Part shown: positions 1-8,920 of the stretch, one piece after another
Layout of the letters: the number at the start of each line of letters is the position of its first letter
Numbering within the stretch: position 1 is the stretch's first letter
Assembly (NCBI GenBank): GCA_003645395.1
Contig: QNFC01000002.1
Location: forward strand, 1-32,086
Reading direction: 5' to 3'
DNA from: Gammaproteobacteria bacterium
Lineage (GTDB): Bacteria; Pseudomonadota; Gammaproteobacteria; Immundisolibacterales; Immundisolibacteraceae
DNA length: 32,086 bases
The notes under the pieces: model-generated
The model's database searches: none
Seen by the model: the letters and a program-made list of their open reading frames with translations, nothing else
What the model was told of the DNA's origin: nothing
Position numbers and translations under genes: made by a program

Positions 1-2
1 AA

Positions 3-1181
3 CCCGAACCCGAACCCGAACCCGAACCAAAGATAGAACCAGAAAGAAAAACCTCGGCACTTATTAATGCAATTACCGACTCTCCACCCTGGCGAGCTGA
101 GCGCATCCAGCCAGGCGATAGCTTTGCCACTATCATGAAAAGGCTTGGCTATTCACCAGCTGTTGTCGTGCAAGTCATGAATAGCGGTCCTCACGCACAG
201 CAGCTCATCCATTTAAAGCCGGACCATCATTTACAGTTACTTGACCGCGAAGATGAATTACACAAGCTTCGTTATGAAATCAACAAGACTACGCGCCTGG
301 ACATTGACCTCACAACAACGCCACCACAGGCTCTTACTGTTGAACTGCCGGTTGAAGTCAGATTCCAGCACACTAATGGCCAAATCAATTCTTCTCTCTA
401 CCTGGCTGGGCAAACCGCAGGATTAAGTGACGCTTTAATTATGGAGTTGGCCAATATTTTTGGCTGGGATGTCGATTTCACGCTAGACCTACGCAAGGGT
501 GATCGCTTCACTGTGATCTACTCTGGACTATTTCTCGACGGCGAGAAGATCGACGACGGGCAAATATACGCCGCAGAGTTAACGGCGAACGGACGCCCTT
601 TCAGAGCAATCCGCTATAAAAACAAAGCTGGGAAAGTTGATTATTTCACCCCGCAAGGCATTAGCATGCGCAAGGCTTTTTCGCGGAACCCTTTACCAAT
701 AACCCGTATCACCTCAAGATTTAATCCTAATCGACTTCACCCAATCTTTAAGACTCGTCGACCACACCGGGGCGTCGATTATGGGGCGGCGAGCGGCACA
801 CCAGTGCGCGCAACCGGTGACGGCAAAGTTATTTTTAAAGGCCAGAAGAGTGGTTATGGCAACACCGTCATCATCCAACACGGCCAGCGTTACACCACTC
901 TATTTGCACACCTCAAAAATTTCGCCCGATCGACAAAAAAAGGCAGGACAGTGCGGCAGAGCCAGACCATCGCTTATGTTGGGCAGAGCGGATGGGCAAC
1001 AGGGCCCCATTTGCATTATGAATTTCGCGTAAATGGCGTCCACAAAAACCCCCTCACTGTAAAACTTCCACCAGCAGAACCGGTTAACAGCAAAGAAAAA
1101 CAGCGGTTTTTGGCAGAGACCCAATCCTATGTTAAACAGCTCGACTCACTCGTCGAGCAACAGCTAGCTGCCACCCAATAA
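3..1181 (+). CDS. M23-family (LytM) murein DD-endopeptidase-like protein, 5' end outside window
   Basis: The frame of the 135..1181 ORF stays open to base 3 (PEPEPEPEPKIEPERKTSALINAITDSPPWRAERIQPGDSFATIMKRLGYS...), so the listed Met is internal. M23 motifs: HRGVDYGAASGTPVRATGDG and HLHYEFRVNG. Confidence 0.93.
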   Translation, partial: PEPEPEPEPKIEPERKTSALINAITDSPPWRAERIQPGDSFATIMKRLGYSPAVVVQVMNSGPHAQQLIHLKPDHHLQLLDREDELHKLRYEINKTTRLDIDLTTTPPQALTVELPVEVRFQHTNGQINSSLYLAGQTAGLSDALIMELANIFGWDVDFTLDLRKGDRFTVIYSGLFLDGEKIDDGQIYAAELTANGRPFRAIRYKNKAGKVDYFTPQGISMRKAFSRNPLPITRITSRFNPNRLHPIFKTRRPHRGVDYGAASGTPVRATGDGKVIFKGQKSGYGNTVIIQHGQRYTTLFAHLKNFARSTKKGRTVRQSQTIAYVGQSGWATGPHLHYEFRVNGVHKNPLTVKLPPAEPVNSKEKQRFLAETQSYVKQLDSLVEQQLAATQ

Positions 1182-1183
1182 TT

Positions 1184-2299
1184 ATGAATGACACAAGGAG
1201 CGACCTTTATATAGGTGTAATGTCAGGTACCAGCCATGACGGGATCGATGCCGCATTGATCGAGTTTCACGGCTCAACCCTAAGGTTGGTGGCCACTGCC
1301 TACTCTCCATTCACGCACGAACTGCGGACGAAATTACTGAAATTCAACCGAACGGACACCCCTTGTCTTTTAGATGAAGTGCTGCCCGCTGGCAGGGAGT
1401 TTTCGGCTGCTGTTGCCAACACAGTCCAATCTTTATTAAGTGGCACTGAACTGCAACCAGACTCCATCACTGCCATCGGTTGCCACGGACACACTCTTCG
1501 ACACCAACCTGATGGGGAATACGGGTATAGCTACCAACTGATCGATGGAGCGGCCCTTGCCGTAAGCAGTAACATCCCCGTTGTTTGTGATTTTCGCAGC
1601 GCCGATATCGCGTTAGGAGGAACCGGCGCGCCTTTAGCGCCTGCATTTCATCAATTTTTGTTCCATTCCCCTGACGAGAACCGCGTTATTCTCAATATCG
1701 GCGGGATTTCTAACATCACTCTGCTCGGTGCAGCCAAGGATACTATTCGCGGATTCGATACCGGACCAGGCAACCTGTTAATGGATTTCTGGATGGAACG
1801 CCATTTTGGCCAACGATACGATAACCTGGGCAATATCGCTCGCCAGGGAACCGTCAACAAAGCACTGCTACAGCAGCTGCTAACGCATCCTTTTTTCAGC
1901 ACGCCACCACCAAAAAGTACCGGCAGGGAGGCGTTTAACGGAACGTGGCTGTTAGAGCAGGGCGTCTCGGATTTCGACCGCCACGACATCATGGCAACTT
2001 TGGTTGAATTGACGGCCACAACAGTAGCCACGGCAATTAGCTGGTCAGAGCTAACGCCGGGCACGATCCTGGTGTGTGGCGGAGGCAGCCACAACAACTA
2101 CCTAATAGATCGCATTGCCGCTCTGGCTACTCCGTGGAAATTGGAAACTACCGCAGTTTTGGGATTGGATGCTGACTGGGTCGAGGCTGCTGCCTTTGCC
2201 TGGCTAGCACAGCAACGTTGGCAGCAACAGCCGGGGAATCTACCAAACGTAACCGGCGCCCGTCGCGATGCGATTCTAGGCGCAGTTTACCTACCTTAA
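1184..2299 (+). CDS. anmK: anhydro-N-acetylmuramic acid kinase
   Basis: IGVMSGTSHDGIDAALIEF N-terminus; GCHGHTLRHQP, NIGGISNITLL, FDTGPGN and CGGGSHN motifs. Confidence 0.96.
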   Translation: MNDTRSDLYIGVMSGTSHDGIDAALIEFHGSTLRLVATAYSPFTHELRTKLLKFNRTDTPCLLDEVLPAGREFSAAVANTVQSLLSGTELQPDSITAIGCHGHTLRHQPDGEYGYSYQLIDGAALAVSSNIPVVCDFRSADIALGGTGAPLAPAFHQFLFHSPDENRVILNIGGISNITLLGAAKDTIRGFDTGPGNLLMDFWMERHFGQRYDNLGNIARQGTVNKALLQQLLTHPFFSTPPPKSTGREAFNGTWLLEQGVSDFDRHDIMATLVELTATTVATAISWSELTPGTILVCGGGSHNNYLIDRIAALATPWKLETTAVLGLDADWVEAAAFAWLAQQRWQQQPGNLPNVTGARRDAILGAVYLP

Positions 2300-2310
2300 T
2301 TAGATTAAAA

Positions 2311-2649
2311 TCAAACGCTGAATGAAGAACCACACCCACAGGTGGTGGCGGCATTAGGATTGCGAATCACAAATTGCGCCCCCTGGAAATCATCTTTATA
2401 GTCGATTTCTGCACCGCCCAGATATTGCATACTCATCGCATCAATCAGTAACGTCACACCGTCCGTCTGCACCTGAGCATCCTCACTATCTACATCTTCG
2501 TCAAAGGTAAACCCATATTGGAACCCTGAACAACCGCCGCCGGTAATAAACACCCTAAGCTTTAGGGCATCACTCTCTTCTTCATCCATCAATTCACGGA
2601 CTCGACCCGCGGCAGTACTGGTAAAAACAAGCTCGGTATTGGCTTCCAT
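2311..2649 (-). CDS. erpA: iron-sulfur cluster insertion protein ErpA
   Basis: A-type carrier fold with [11 protein letters not shown] and C-terminal CGCGSSFSV; start MEANTELVF preferred over the upstream listed start. Confidence 0.94.
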   Translation of the reverse strand: MEANTELVFTSTAAGRVRELMDEEESDALKLRVFITGGGCSGFQYGFTFDEDVDSEDAQVQTDGVTLLIDAMSMQYLGGAEIDYKDDFQGAQFVIRNPNAATTCGCGSSFSV

Positions 2650-2679
2650 AATTTCATCCTGATTATTCAATAAGTGATT

Positions 2680-3060
2680 TCAATTTTTAACTTCTACATG
2701 CAGGCTCGTTACATCAGCCGTTATGTCCGGCGATGGAGCCACCTCGTCGCTAACGTGGACTAGTTGACCATTTACCTCAGCACCCACCGCCATTTCTAAA
2801 AAACTGTAACGGACACTGCCGGTAACCCGTGCATGCTCCTGCAGAGCAACATATTCAGTGGCAACCACATCACCGATCACCGTTCCATCCAAAACCTGAT
2901 GTGCGATCTCTACGTTTCCCTCGATCACCCCATCCTTGCTCAACGTTAACACCCCCTGATCACCTTCTCGACAGATCAAATTACCAAGGACTCTACCTTC
3001 AACTACCAACCCTCCGCTAAAAACTAAATCACCATTGATTTCGCTATTAGCGCCAATCAA
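2680..3060 (-). CDS. bactofilin / polymer-forming cytoskeletal protein (N-terminus uncertain)
   Basis: LIGANSEINGDLVFSGGLVVEGRVLGNL... bactofilin beta-helix repeat. Listed start is TTG; a better start (ATG 3113, SD GGGGGA) lies in another frame, see findings. Confidence 0.85.
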   Translation of the reverse strand: MIGANSEINGDLVFSGGLVVEGRVLGNLICREGDQGVLTLSKDGVIEGNVEIAHQVLDGTVIGDVVATEYVALQEHARVTGSVRYSFLEMAVGAEVNGQLVHVSDEVAPSPDITADVTSLHVEVKN

Positions 3061-3099
3061 AGTCTCTAGCGGCTCTTTTAGCGCTCGCCGACCGGCCTT

Positions 3100-3804
3100 T
3101 TACGACTCTTCATCGACTTGTTCCCCCAAGAGCTCTCGCCAGGAAAATTCGAGCACAGTATCTACCTCACCGTTGATAGTAATCTTCAAACGCACCTTTA
3201 TCTGATCAAACTCAGTTTTTGGCGGGCCTATTATGACACCAGTAAATTTCTGGAACACCCGAAACTCAAAAGCACGCTCCTCTACCAAAGTCACCCCTGC
3301 CAAGTCGACTAACGCTATCTCGACTTCCCCAACTACTTTCTGAGTTGACGTCAATGCCTGGGCTAGCACCAGGTCATAGCTATATTGATCGGCAGTCTTG
3401 GTAACAGCAACGCTAAACTGATGGAGTACAACTCCTTCTTCTATTGAGTTTTGACCCACAAGCCGGGAATAAAGTTCCAGCTCCTTTCGCAGGACTATCG
3501 ACTCTCGGCGCAAACGGATTAGCTCAGCGCCAATATTTCTATTGGTCTGCTGATCCAGTTCCCGACGCAGCCGCAACGCGGCTAACTCACCCCGCAACTC
3601 AGCCACTTCGCCACGCAGTCCATGCAAATCACCGTATGCATTGGCCAGTTGTAGCTGCAACTCGTGATACGCCCCAACCCGTACATTCCCGCCGAGCTGA
3701 AAAATACCATAGCCAACTACAGTTGCAACGGCCAACCACAGCCACCAGTAGCGAATTGCGCCCAAACGAACTGTTCGGGAATCCGAGTCTAGCTTATCCA
3801 ACAA
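3100..3804 (-). CDS. DUF6776-like membrane-anchored coiled-coil protein
   Basis: Single N-terminal TM (YWWLWLAVATVVGYGIF), coiled coil, beta-rich C-terminus; position next to bactofilin/erpA as in Pseudomonas-type genomes. Confidence 0.7.
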   Translation of the reverse strand: MLDKLDSDSRTVRLGAIRYWWLWLAVATVVGYGIFQLGGNVRVGAYHELQLQLANAYGDLHGLRGEVAELRGELAALRLRRELDQQTNRNIGAELIRLRRESIVLRKELELYSRLVGQNSIEEGVVLHQFSVAVTKTADQYSYDLVLAQALTSTQKVVGEVEIALVDLAGVTLVEERAFEFRVFQKFTGVIIGPPKTEFDQIKVRLKITINGEVDTVLEFSWRELLGEQVDEES

Positions 3805-3813
3805 ACAAATTGA

Positions 3814-4839
3814 TCACGGCAATTGAGCCACGGCAGCCAGACCTAACGACTCGTCAAGACCGAACATTAGATTCATGCACTGCACCGCCTGCCCTGCCGC
3901 ACCCTTCATCAGATTATCAATCACCGACAGGACAATGACCTGACTACCTTGCTGATGCACGGCAATCTGATTCAAATTACTACCCCTGACATTTCGAGTG
4001 CGCGGATGAGCACCGCTGGGCAGCAAATCGACAAAAGGCTCACTACGATAACGCTGTTCGTACAACCCACGAACCATTTCAGAGCCATCACCAACCCGCA
4101 GATAGAGCGTTGCGTGAATGCCGCGCAACATGGGTACCAAATGAGGTACAAATACCAACTCCTCTACGCTATCCGAGAGGCTAGCCAGAGTTTGGGAAAT
4201 TTCCGGTTGATGACGGTGCCCAAAAACGTTGTAAGCATGCAGACTTTCAGTGACTTCGCAGAACAGTAGATCAACACTGGCATTACGCCCTGCACCACTT
4301 ACCCCGGATTTGGTATCTGCAATCACCGGGCCCATCAAGTCTAGCCCCGCTTCCACAATTGGTAACAACCCAAGTGTCACCGCAGTCGGGTAACACCCGG
4401 GTGCCGCCACCAATCTCGCCGCACTAATAGCGACGCGGTTCAGTTCGGGCAGACCATAAACTGCTTCTTCGAGCAATTCCGGACATGTATGAGCTTGCCC
4501 GTACCACTTTTCCCAAACAGCTGGGTCCTTCAATCTGAAATCCGCAGCCAGGTCAACAACCTTGACGCCTGCCTCCAGTAATTCGGGAACCAGTTTCATT
4601 GCCACACCATTTGGAGTAGCAAAAAAAACTACGTCACATTTGCCCAACAGAGTTAAGTCAACCGACGCAAACTCAAGGTCGGTGACGCCACGCAGGTTAG
4701 GAAAGCTTTCGCTTATTAAAGTACCGGCCAGCGTTCGAGATGTGACCGCACTTAATTTAACTGAAGGGTGTTTTAACAGTAGACGGAGGAGTTCACCACC
4801 CGTGTAACCAGACCCACCGACAACACCAACTGAAATCAT
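3814..4839 (-). CDS. argC: N-acetyl-gamma-glutamyl-phosphate reductase
   Basis: [21 protein letters not shown] and catalytic [16 protein letters not shown] at 4839 preceded by GGGAAGA SD. Confidence 0.96.
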   Translation of the reverse strand: MISVGVVGGSGYTGGELLRLLLKHPSVKLSAVTSRTLAGTLISESFPNLRGVTDLEFASVDLTLLGKCDVVFFATPNGVAMKLVPELLEAGVKVVDLAADFRLKDPAVWEKWYGQAHTCPELLEEAVYGLPELNRVAISAARLVAAPGCYPTAVTLGLLPIVEAGLDLMGPVIADTKSGVSGAGRNASVDLLFCEVTESLHAYNVFGHRHQPEISQTLASLSDSVEELVFVPHLVPMLRGIHATLYLRVGDGSEMVRGLYEQRYRSEPFVDLLPSGAHPRTRNVRGSNLNQIAVHQQGSQVIVLSVIDNLMKGAAGQAVQCMNLMFGLDESLGLAAVAQLP

Positions 4840-4916
4840 CGATGATCTTCCCATGGATGCAGGTTCTCTCTGGACATTCCAAAGACGGCGAAAAAGGGAC
4901 TAGCTACGGGCTAAAA

Positions 4917-4990
4917 TGGCTGGGAGACTAGGATTCGAACCTAGGTTGGCGGAGTCAGAGTCCGCAGTCCTACCACTAGACGATCCCCCA
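4917..4990 (-). tRNA. tRNA-Gln (anticodon CTG), CCA encoded
   Basis: Reverse complement TGGGGGATCGTCTAGTGGTAGGACTGCGGACTCTGACTCCGCCAACCTAGGTTCGAATCCTAGTCTCCCAGCCA; 7-bp acceptor stem, anticodon loop CTCTGAC, GGTTCGAATCC T-arm. Confidence 0.95.
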
Positions 4991-5002
4991 AAACAAATAG
5001 AT

Positions 5003-5395
5003 TTAGCGTTTGGAAAATTGCTGCGCGCGGCGGGCTTTATGTAACCCAACCTTTTTTCGCTCTACTTCACGAGAATCACGAGTTACAAAGCCTGCACGAC
5101 GCAGCGGCACCCGCATCGCTTCGTCATAATCGATCAACGCACGAGTAATCCCATGGCGAATCGCTCCAGCCTGACCACTTGGGCCACCACCGGAGACATT
5201 AACGCTTATATCAAAACTACCTGTCCGTTCAACAGTTTCTAACGGCTGACGTACAACCATTCGCGCTGTTTCCCGGCCAAAATACTCATCGAGACTGCGA
5301 TTATTAACCGTAATCTTACCGCTGCCCATAATCATAGTGACCCGCGCCACCGAAGACTTACGCCGACCTACACACTGATGCGTATCTGTTGCCAT
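5003..5395 (-). CDS. rpsI: 30S ribosomal protein S9 (uS9)
   Basis: [10 protein letters not shown]...[19 protein letters not shown]...[17 protein letters not shown]. Confidence 0.98.
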   Translation of the reverse strand: MATDTHQCVGRRKSSVARVTMIMGSGKITVNNRSLDEYFGRETARMVVRQPLETVERTGSFDISVNVSGGGPSGQAGAIRHGITRALIDYDEAMRVPLRRAGFVTRDSREVERKKVGLHKARRAQQFSKR

Positions 5396-5456
5396 TTAAT
5401 TTATGCCTACCATAGCTAGTACGTTCTGTTTTAAAGAGGAATGCCCAAACAGGCGT

Positions 5457-5888
5457 TTAGGTCAGAATTACCGTCTCAGGTTGCTGCGCCTGATGGGTGT
5501 GCTCTGGCCCAGCAAACACTTTTAGTTTGCGATACATCGCCCGACCTAACGGATTTTTTGGCAACATGCCTTTAACCGCAATCTCAATTACACGAGTCGG
5601 GTGGGTGTCGATCATTTTATTGAACGGAGTAGATTTCAATCCGCCAATATGTCCACTGAAACGGTGATACATCTTGCCAGCCGCTTTATTACCAGTAACC
5701 CGGATTTTCTCAGCATTGATCACCACCACGTAATCACCCGTATCCACGTGCGGGGTAAAGACGGGCTTATGTTTACCACGCAACCGTTTGGCGATCTCAG
5801 ATGAGAGGCGACCGAGCGTTTGCCCTTCTGCATCAACTAGCAACCAGTTGCGACTAACTGTTTCGGCTTTAGCACTAAATGTTTTCAT
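5457..5888 (-). CDS. rplM: 50S ribosomal protein L13 (uL13)
   Basis: [42 protein letters not shown]...[32 protein letters not shown]. Confidence 0.98.
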   Translation of the reverse strand: MKTFSAKAETVSRNWLLVDAEGQTLGRLSSEIAKRLRGKHKPVFTPHVDTGDYVVVINAEKIRVTGNKAAGKMYHRFSGHIGGLKSTPFNKMIDTHPTRVIEIAVKGMLPKNPLGRAMYRKLKVFAGPEHTHQAQQPETVILT

Positions 5889-5963
5889 AAGGTTTTTATA
5901 GCTTCTGGCTTTCGATACACGCGACGCAAAATATTGTCTTGCGCCGAAGAAAAATGACCGCGA

Positions 5964-5992
5964 ATGCTACGAATCCGCTACCCCCTTGTCAA
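5964..5992 (-). promoter_or_regulatory. sigma70-type promoter of rplM-rpsI
   Basis: On minus strand TTGACA - 17 nt - TAGCAT, about 70-75 nt upstream of the rplM ATG. Confidence 0.75.
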
Positions 5993-6057
5993 GTTAAAAC
6001 TCCCTAAGCTATAAAGTTCTCCTCTTTACCATGAAACTCAAACAATAAATGCCAGAC

Positions 6058-6087
6058 AAAAAAAAGGCGCAACTGGGAAGTTGCGCC
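6058..6087 (-). terminator. Rho-independent terminator
   Basis: Minus strand GGCGCAACT-TCCC-AGTTGCGCC (perfect 9-bp stem, 4-nt loop) followed by T8. Confidence 0.93.
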
Positions 6088-6142
6088 TAATAAGGATGGA
6101 GGAATTAAAGAGGAGGATATGACCGGCCCTCCAGCCGACCAT
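6058..6142 (-). ncRNA. candidate ~85-nt small regulatory RNA with anti-SD-like CCUCC motifs
   Basis: Predicted RNA AUGGUCGGCUGGAGGGCCGGUCAUAUCCUCCUCUUUAAUUCCUCCAUCCUUAUUAGGCGCAACUUCCCAGUUGCGCCUUUUUUUU: 5' stem-loop, C/U-rich linker, perfect terminator; promoter immediately upstream. Confidence 0.62.
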
Positions 6143-6148
6143 GGATCA

Positions 6149-6177
6149 AGTATAATCAAGCGCATTGTGCAGTGCAA
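6149..6177 (-). promoter_or_regulatory. sigma70-type promoter for the sRNA candidate
   Basis: Minus strand TTGCAC (6177-6172) - 17 nt - TATACT (6154-6149); expected +1 near A6142. Confidence 0.65.
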
Positions 6178-6248
6178 CATTATTTTTATAAATAACATCA
6201 TGCGCCGCCGCATAACGTTTGCCATCAGGCATCACTGCCCTGAGGGCA

Positions 6249-6899
6249 TCATCCATCGAGAAGCCAGTTCTCAGCATACTTTTTAACTAACTGACGTAAC
6301 TCGTTAAGCTTGCCATGAAAAAAGTGGTCCGCCCCTTGAACCTGTTCGTAACTAATTGGCCCAAGTTGCCGCGTGGTCCATGCTTTAACCGCACACGGTT
6401 CGATAAGCTGATCCTCGCTGCCATGAATTAACAATCCGGGACACTCGACACTGGCTTCAACATCAAAATAGTCACGCGTCACCGCAGGAGCGACCAACAT
6501 TAAATGTTGCGCCGCACACTCGGCACTGACCCGCGCTGCGACATAGCCGCCAAAAGAAAACCCGACCAACCAAAGCGGACGACCGGGAAACTGCTGCCCC
6601 ATCGCTCCAATGACTGCTACCAGGTCATCTGCCTCACCATTACCCTCACCATATTGCCCCTCACTTGCCCCCACTCCGCGAAAATTGAACCGGGCAACCG
6701 CTAAATTTAGCGCCGCTAACTCCCGCGCAAGGCAATAGACCACCTTATTGTCCATCGTGCCGCCATGTTGAGGGTGCGGATGGCAAATTACCGCTATTGG
6801 CCGCGTTATCTGCGCCATATCCGGCACATCAATTCGGACCTCCAGCTTACCGACCGCACCATCTATTAGTTGGCTGGTTCCGTTTTTCTTCTGACTCAT
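6249..6899 (-). CDS. alpha/beta hydrolase
   Basis: CHPHPQHGGTMDNKVV, GFSFGG nucleophile elbow, HGSEDQLIEP, GADHFF. Confidence 0.88.
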   Translation of the reverse strand: MSQKKNGTSQLIDGAVGKLEVRIDVPDMAQITRPIAVICHPHPQHGGTMDNKVVYCLARELAALNLAVARFNFRGVGASEGQYGEGNGEADDLVAVIGAMGQQFPGRPLWLVGFSFGGYVAARVSAECAAQHLMLVAPAVTRDYFDVEASVECPGLLIHGSEDQLIEPCAVKAWTTRQLGPISYEQVQGADHFFHGKLNELRQLVKKYAENWLLDG

Positions 6900-6995
6900 T
6901 AATCGCTCCAGTTAACCGTTAAACATCACCGTCATAATTTCTATAATCTATAGGCCACACCCAATCATCGACAATACATTTCCGTAGGCCCCCTT

Positions 6996-7634
6996 ATGAA
7001 CCCCGACCCCCGTCGTCACTCAACAGTCGATCAACTGCTTATTGGCATACAGCAACTTGGCCAATCAAGGTCGGTAACAACAACGCCTTCGCCGGCTGAA
7101 CAGTGGCCCGAAACGCTCTTGACCGACCCTGAAAAACGCCACGTCACTGGGCTAATGCGGGTCAACCATGCCGGTGAGATTGCGGCACAGGGACTCTATA
7201 TCGGCCAGGCAGCAACCGCCCGAGGCGAAACTACACGCAACTTGCTGCGCAACGCTGGACAAGAAGAGCAGAACCACCTGCACTGGTGCCACCAGCGACT
7301 TACCGAACTCTCGGCGAAACCCAGTGCGCTAACACCAATATGGCATGCCGGTTCGATATTGATCGGCGGGTTAAATGGATTACGCGGTGACCGCTGGAGC
7401 CTGGGGTTTGTTGCAGAAACGGAACATCAGGTTGAAAAACACCTATCAAAACACCTAAGCCGCTTACCGCCAGGGGATCAACGTAGCCGCGCGATTATCG
7501 AGCAGATGATCAGCGATGAAGTTCACCACCGTGCTAGCGCCATCGAAGCAGGCAGCAGAGCCCTCCCCTGGCCCGTGCGGATAGCAATGAGAATTAGCGC
7601 CCGAGTAATGACAATAACCGCCTATCGTTTTTAG
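6996..7634 (+). CDS. coq7: 2-polyprenyl-3-methyl-6-methoxy-1,4-benzoquinone monooxygenase (Coq7)
   Basis: MRVNHAGEIAAQGLYIGQ, EEQNHLHWC, ETEHQVEKHL, DEVHHR: di-iron ligand motifs of the Coq7 family. Confidence 0.94.
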   Translation: MNPDPRRHSTVDQLLIGIQQLGQSRSVTTTPSPAEQWPETLLTDPEKRHVTGLMRVNHAGEIAAQGLYIGQAATARGETTRNLLRNAGQEEQNHLHWCHQRLTELSAKPSALTPIWHAGSILIGGLNGLRGDRWSLGFVAETEHQVEKHLSKHLSRLPPGDQRSRAIIEQMISDEVHHRASAIEAGSRALPWPVRIAMRISARVMTITAYRF

Positions 7635-7715
7635 GTGGGGTTACGCACCCCTCCCGAAGCAATTCTACGACTCAACAGATCGCCAACAAAGGCAGCCGGG
7701 GCCCCTGCAATCGAA

Positions 7716-8114
7716 CTAGCCGGCCAAAGGGGGATGCCAGATCATCTGCACGCGTGTTCCTGCAGGATCAACACAATAGAAACTACGAGCGCCATCTCGA
7801 TGAGTGCGTGGCTCAGCAATAATCACTACATCAGCAGCGACCAGAAAGTCGTGCCAACTATCTACGTGCTCAATTTTTGCGAGAATAAACCCAATGTGGT
7901 CCAACCGCTGAGAACGATCATCACCAACCGGCGCTAACGCCCGGTGCAGGGCAAGGTTATCGTTCCCACCGGTGAGATAGACATTGTCTGCATCGGGGCG
8001 CCACTCGACCTCCATACCCAGCAGCTGCACATAAAACTGCTCACAGGCTTCCAGCGAGTCAACGAACAGCGCCACATGACGCATGCCCGTCGTTGCCGGT
8101 GGGCGATTACTCAT
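7716..8114 (-). CDS. VOC family (glyoxalase-fold) protein
   Basis: MRHVALFVDSLEACEQFYVQLLGMEVEWRP ... LDHIGFIL ... FYCVDPAGTRVQMIW; ATG 8114 overlaps the trpC stop. Confidence 0.85.
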   Translation of the reverse strand: MSNRPPATTGMRHVALFVDSLEACEQFYVQLLGMEVEWRPDADNVYLTGGNDNLALHRALAPVGDDRSQRLDHIGFILAKIEHVDSWHDFLVAADVVIIAEPRTHRDGARSFYCVDPAGTRVQMIWHPPLAG

Positions 8115-8919
8115 GTTCGTTTTCTCCGTCAAAAATCTCGCCAATACGTTTCCCTGGGTTCTCAGCCTTCATAAACGCTTCACCGATCAAAAATGCATTC
8201 ACCCCCAAACTTTGAATATAGGCGACATCCGCTGACGTATGAATTCCACTTTCCGAAACCAGCAAAGATTCCTCTGGCGCGATTCGAGCTATTCGCCCAG
8301 TCGTCTCCAATTGCGTTTCAAACGTATTCAAATCGCGGTTATTCACCCCAAGCAGCCTCGGTTGAATCTGCAGCGCCCGTTCCAGCTCCTGTTCATCGTG
8401 AACTTCTACCAGCACATCCAGACCCAGCTCCTGCGCCTGTGCGTTAAGCTCTCGCAACTGCACATCATCAAGGGCAGCGACAATCAACAGCAGCGCGTCT
8501 GCACCCATTGCCCGGGCTTCAAAAACCTGAAATTCACTAATAACAAAATCTTTTCTGATCACCGGCAAACTGCAAGCATCTCGGGCAGCCTGTAAATACT
8601 CAGGACCACCCTGAAAAAAACTGCGATCCGTCAGAACTGACAGGCAGGCAGCCCCGCCAGCCTCGTATGATTGGGCGATCCAGGCAGCGTCAAAATCTTC
8701 TCTAATCAATCCCTTACTCGGCGACGCCCGTTTAATCTCGGCAATGATGCCTGGTCGCCCGTCGTTAACCCGACTTTCGAGTGCAGCCGCAAAGCCTCGA
8801 GCCGGCGGCGCAGCAGCGGCTTGCGCTGCCATCGATGCAAGCCCCGGCGCTTTTAAACCGTCAGCAATCTCAACCGCCTTAACCCTGAGAATTTTCTGCA
8901 ACACATCTGCAACCGTCAC
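8107..8919 (-). CDS. trpC: indole-3-glycerol phosphate synthase
   Basis: VLQKILRVKAVEIAD, IIAEIKRASPSKGLIREDFD, IRKDFVI, LLGVNNRDLNTF, SESGI. GTG at 8919 sits just after the trpD TGA with SD GGGAGAGAGG, so it is a better start than 8991. Confidence 0.95.
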   Translation of the reverse strand: MTVADVLQKILRVKAVEIADGLKAPGLASMAAQAAAAPPARGFAAALESRVNDGRPGIIAEIKRASPSKGLIREDFDAAWIAQSYEAGGAACLSVLTDRSFFQGGPEYLQAARDACSLPVIRKDFVISEFQVFEARAMGADALLLIVAALDDVQLRELNAQAQELGLDVLVEVHDEQELERALQIQPRLLGVNNRDLNTFETQLETTGRIARIAPEESLLVSESGIHTSADVAYIQSLGVNAFLIGEAFMKAENPGKRIGEIFDGENEHE

Positions 8920-8920
8920 C

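Noticed and set aside
6004-6225. 73-aa minus ORF between rplM and the hydrolase
   Set aside because: Composition is not protein-like and it runs through the perfect intrinsic terminator; better explained by the sRNA candidate.
7634-7654. GGTGGGGTTACGCACCCCTCC hairpin between coq7 and the VOC gene as a terminator
   Set aside because: Good stem, but no U-tract downstream on either strand; left as an unassigned hairpin.
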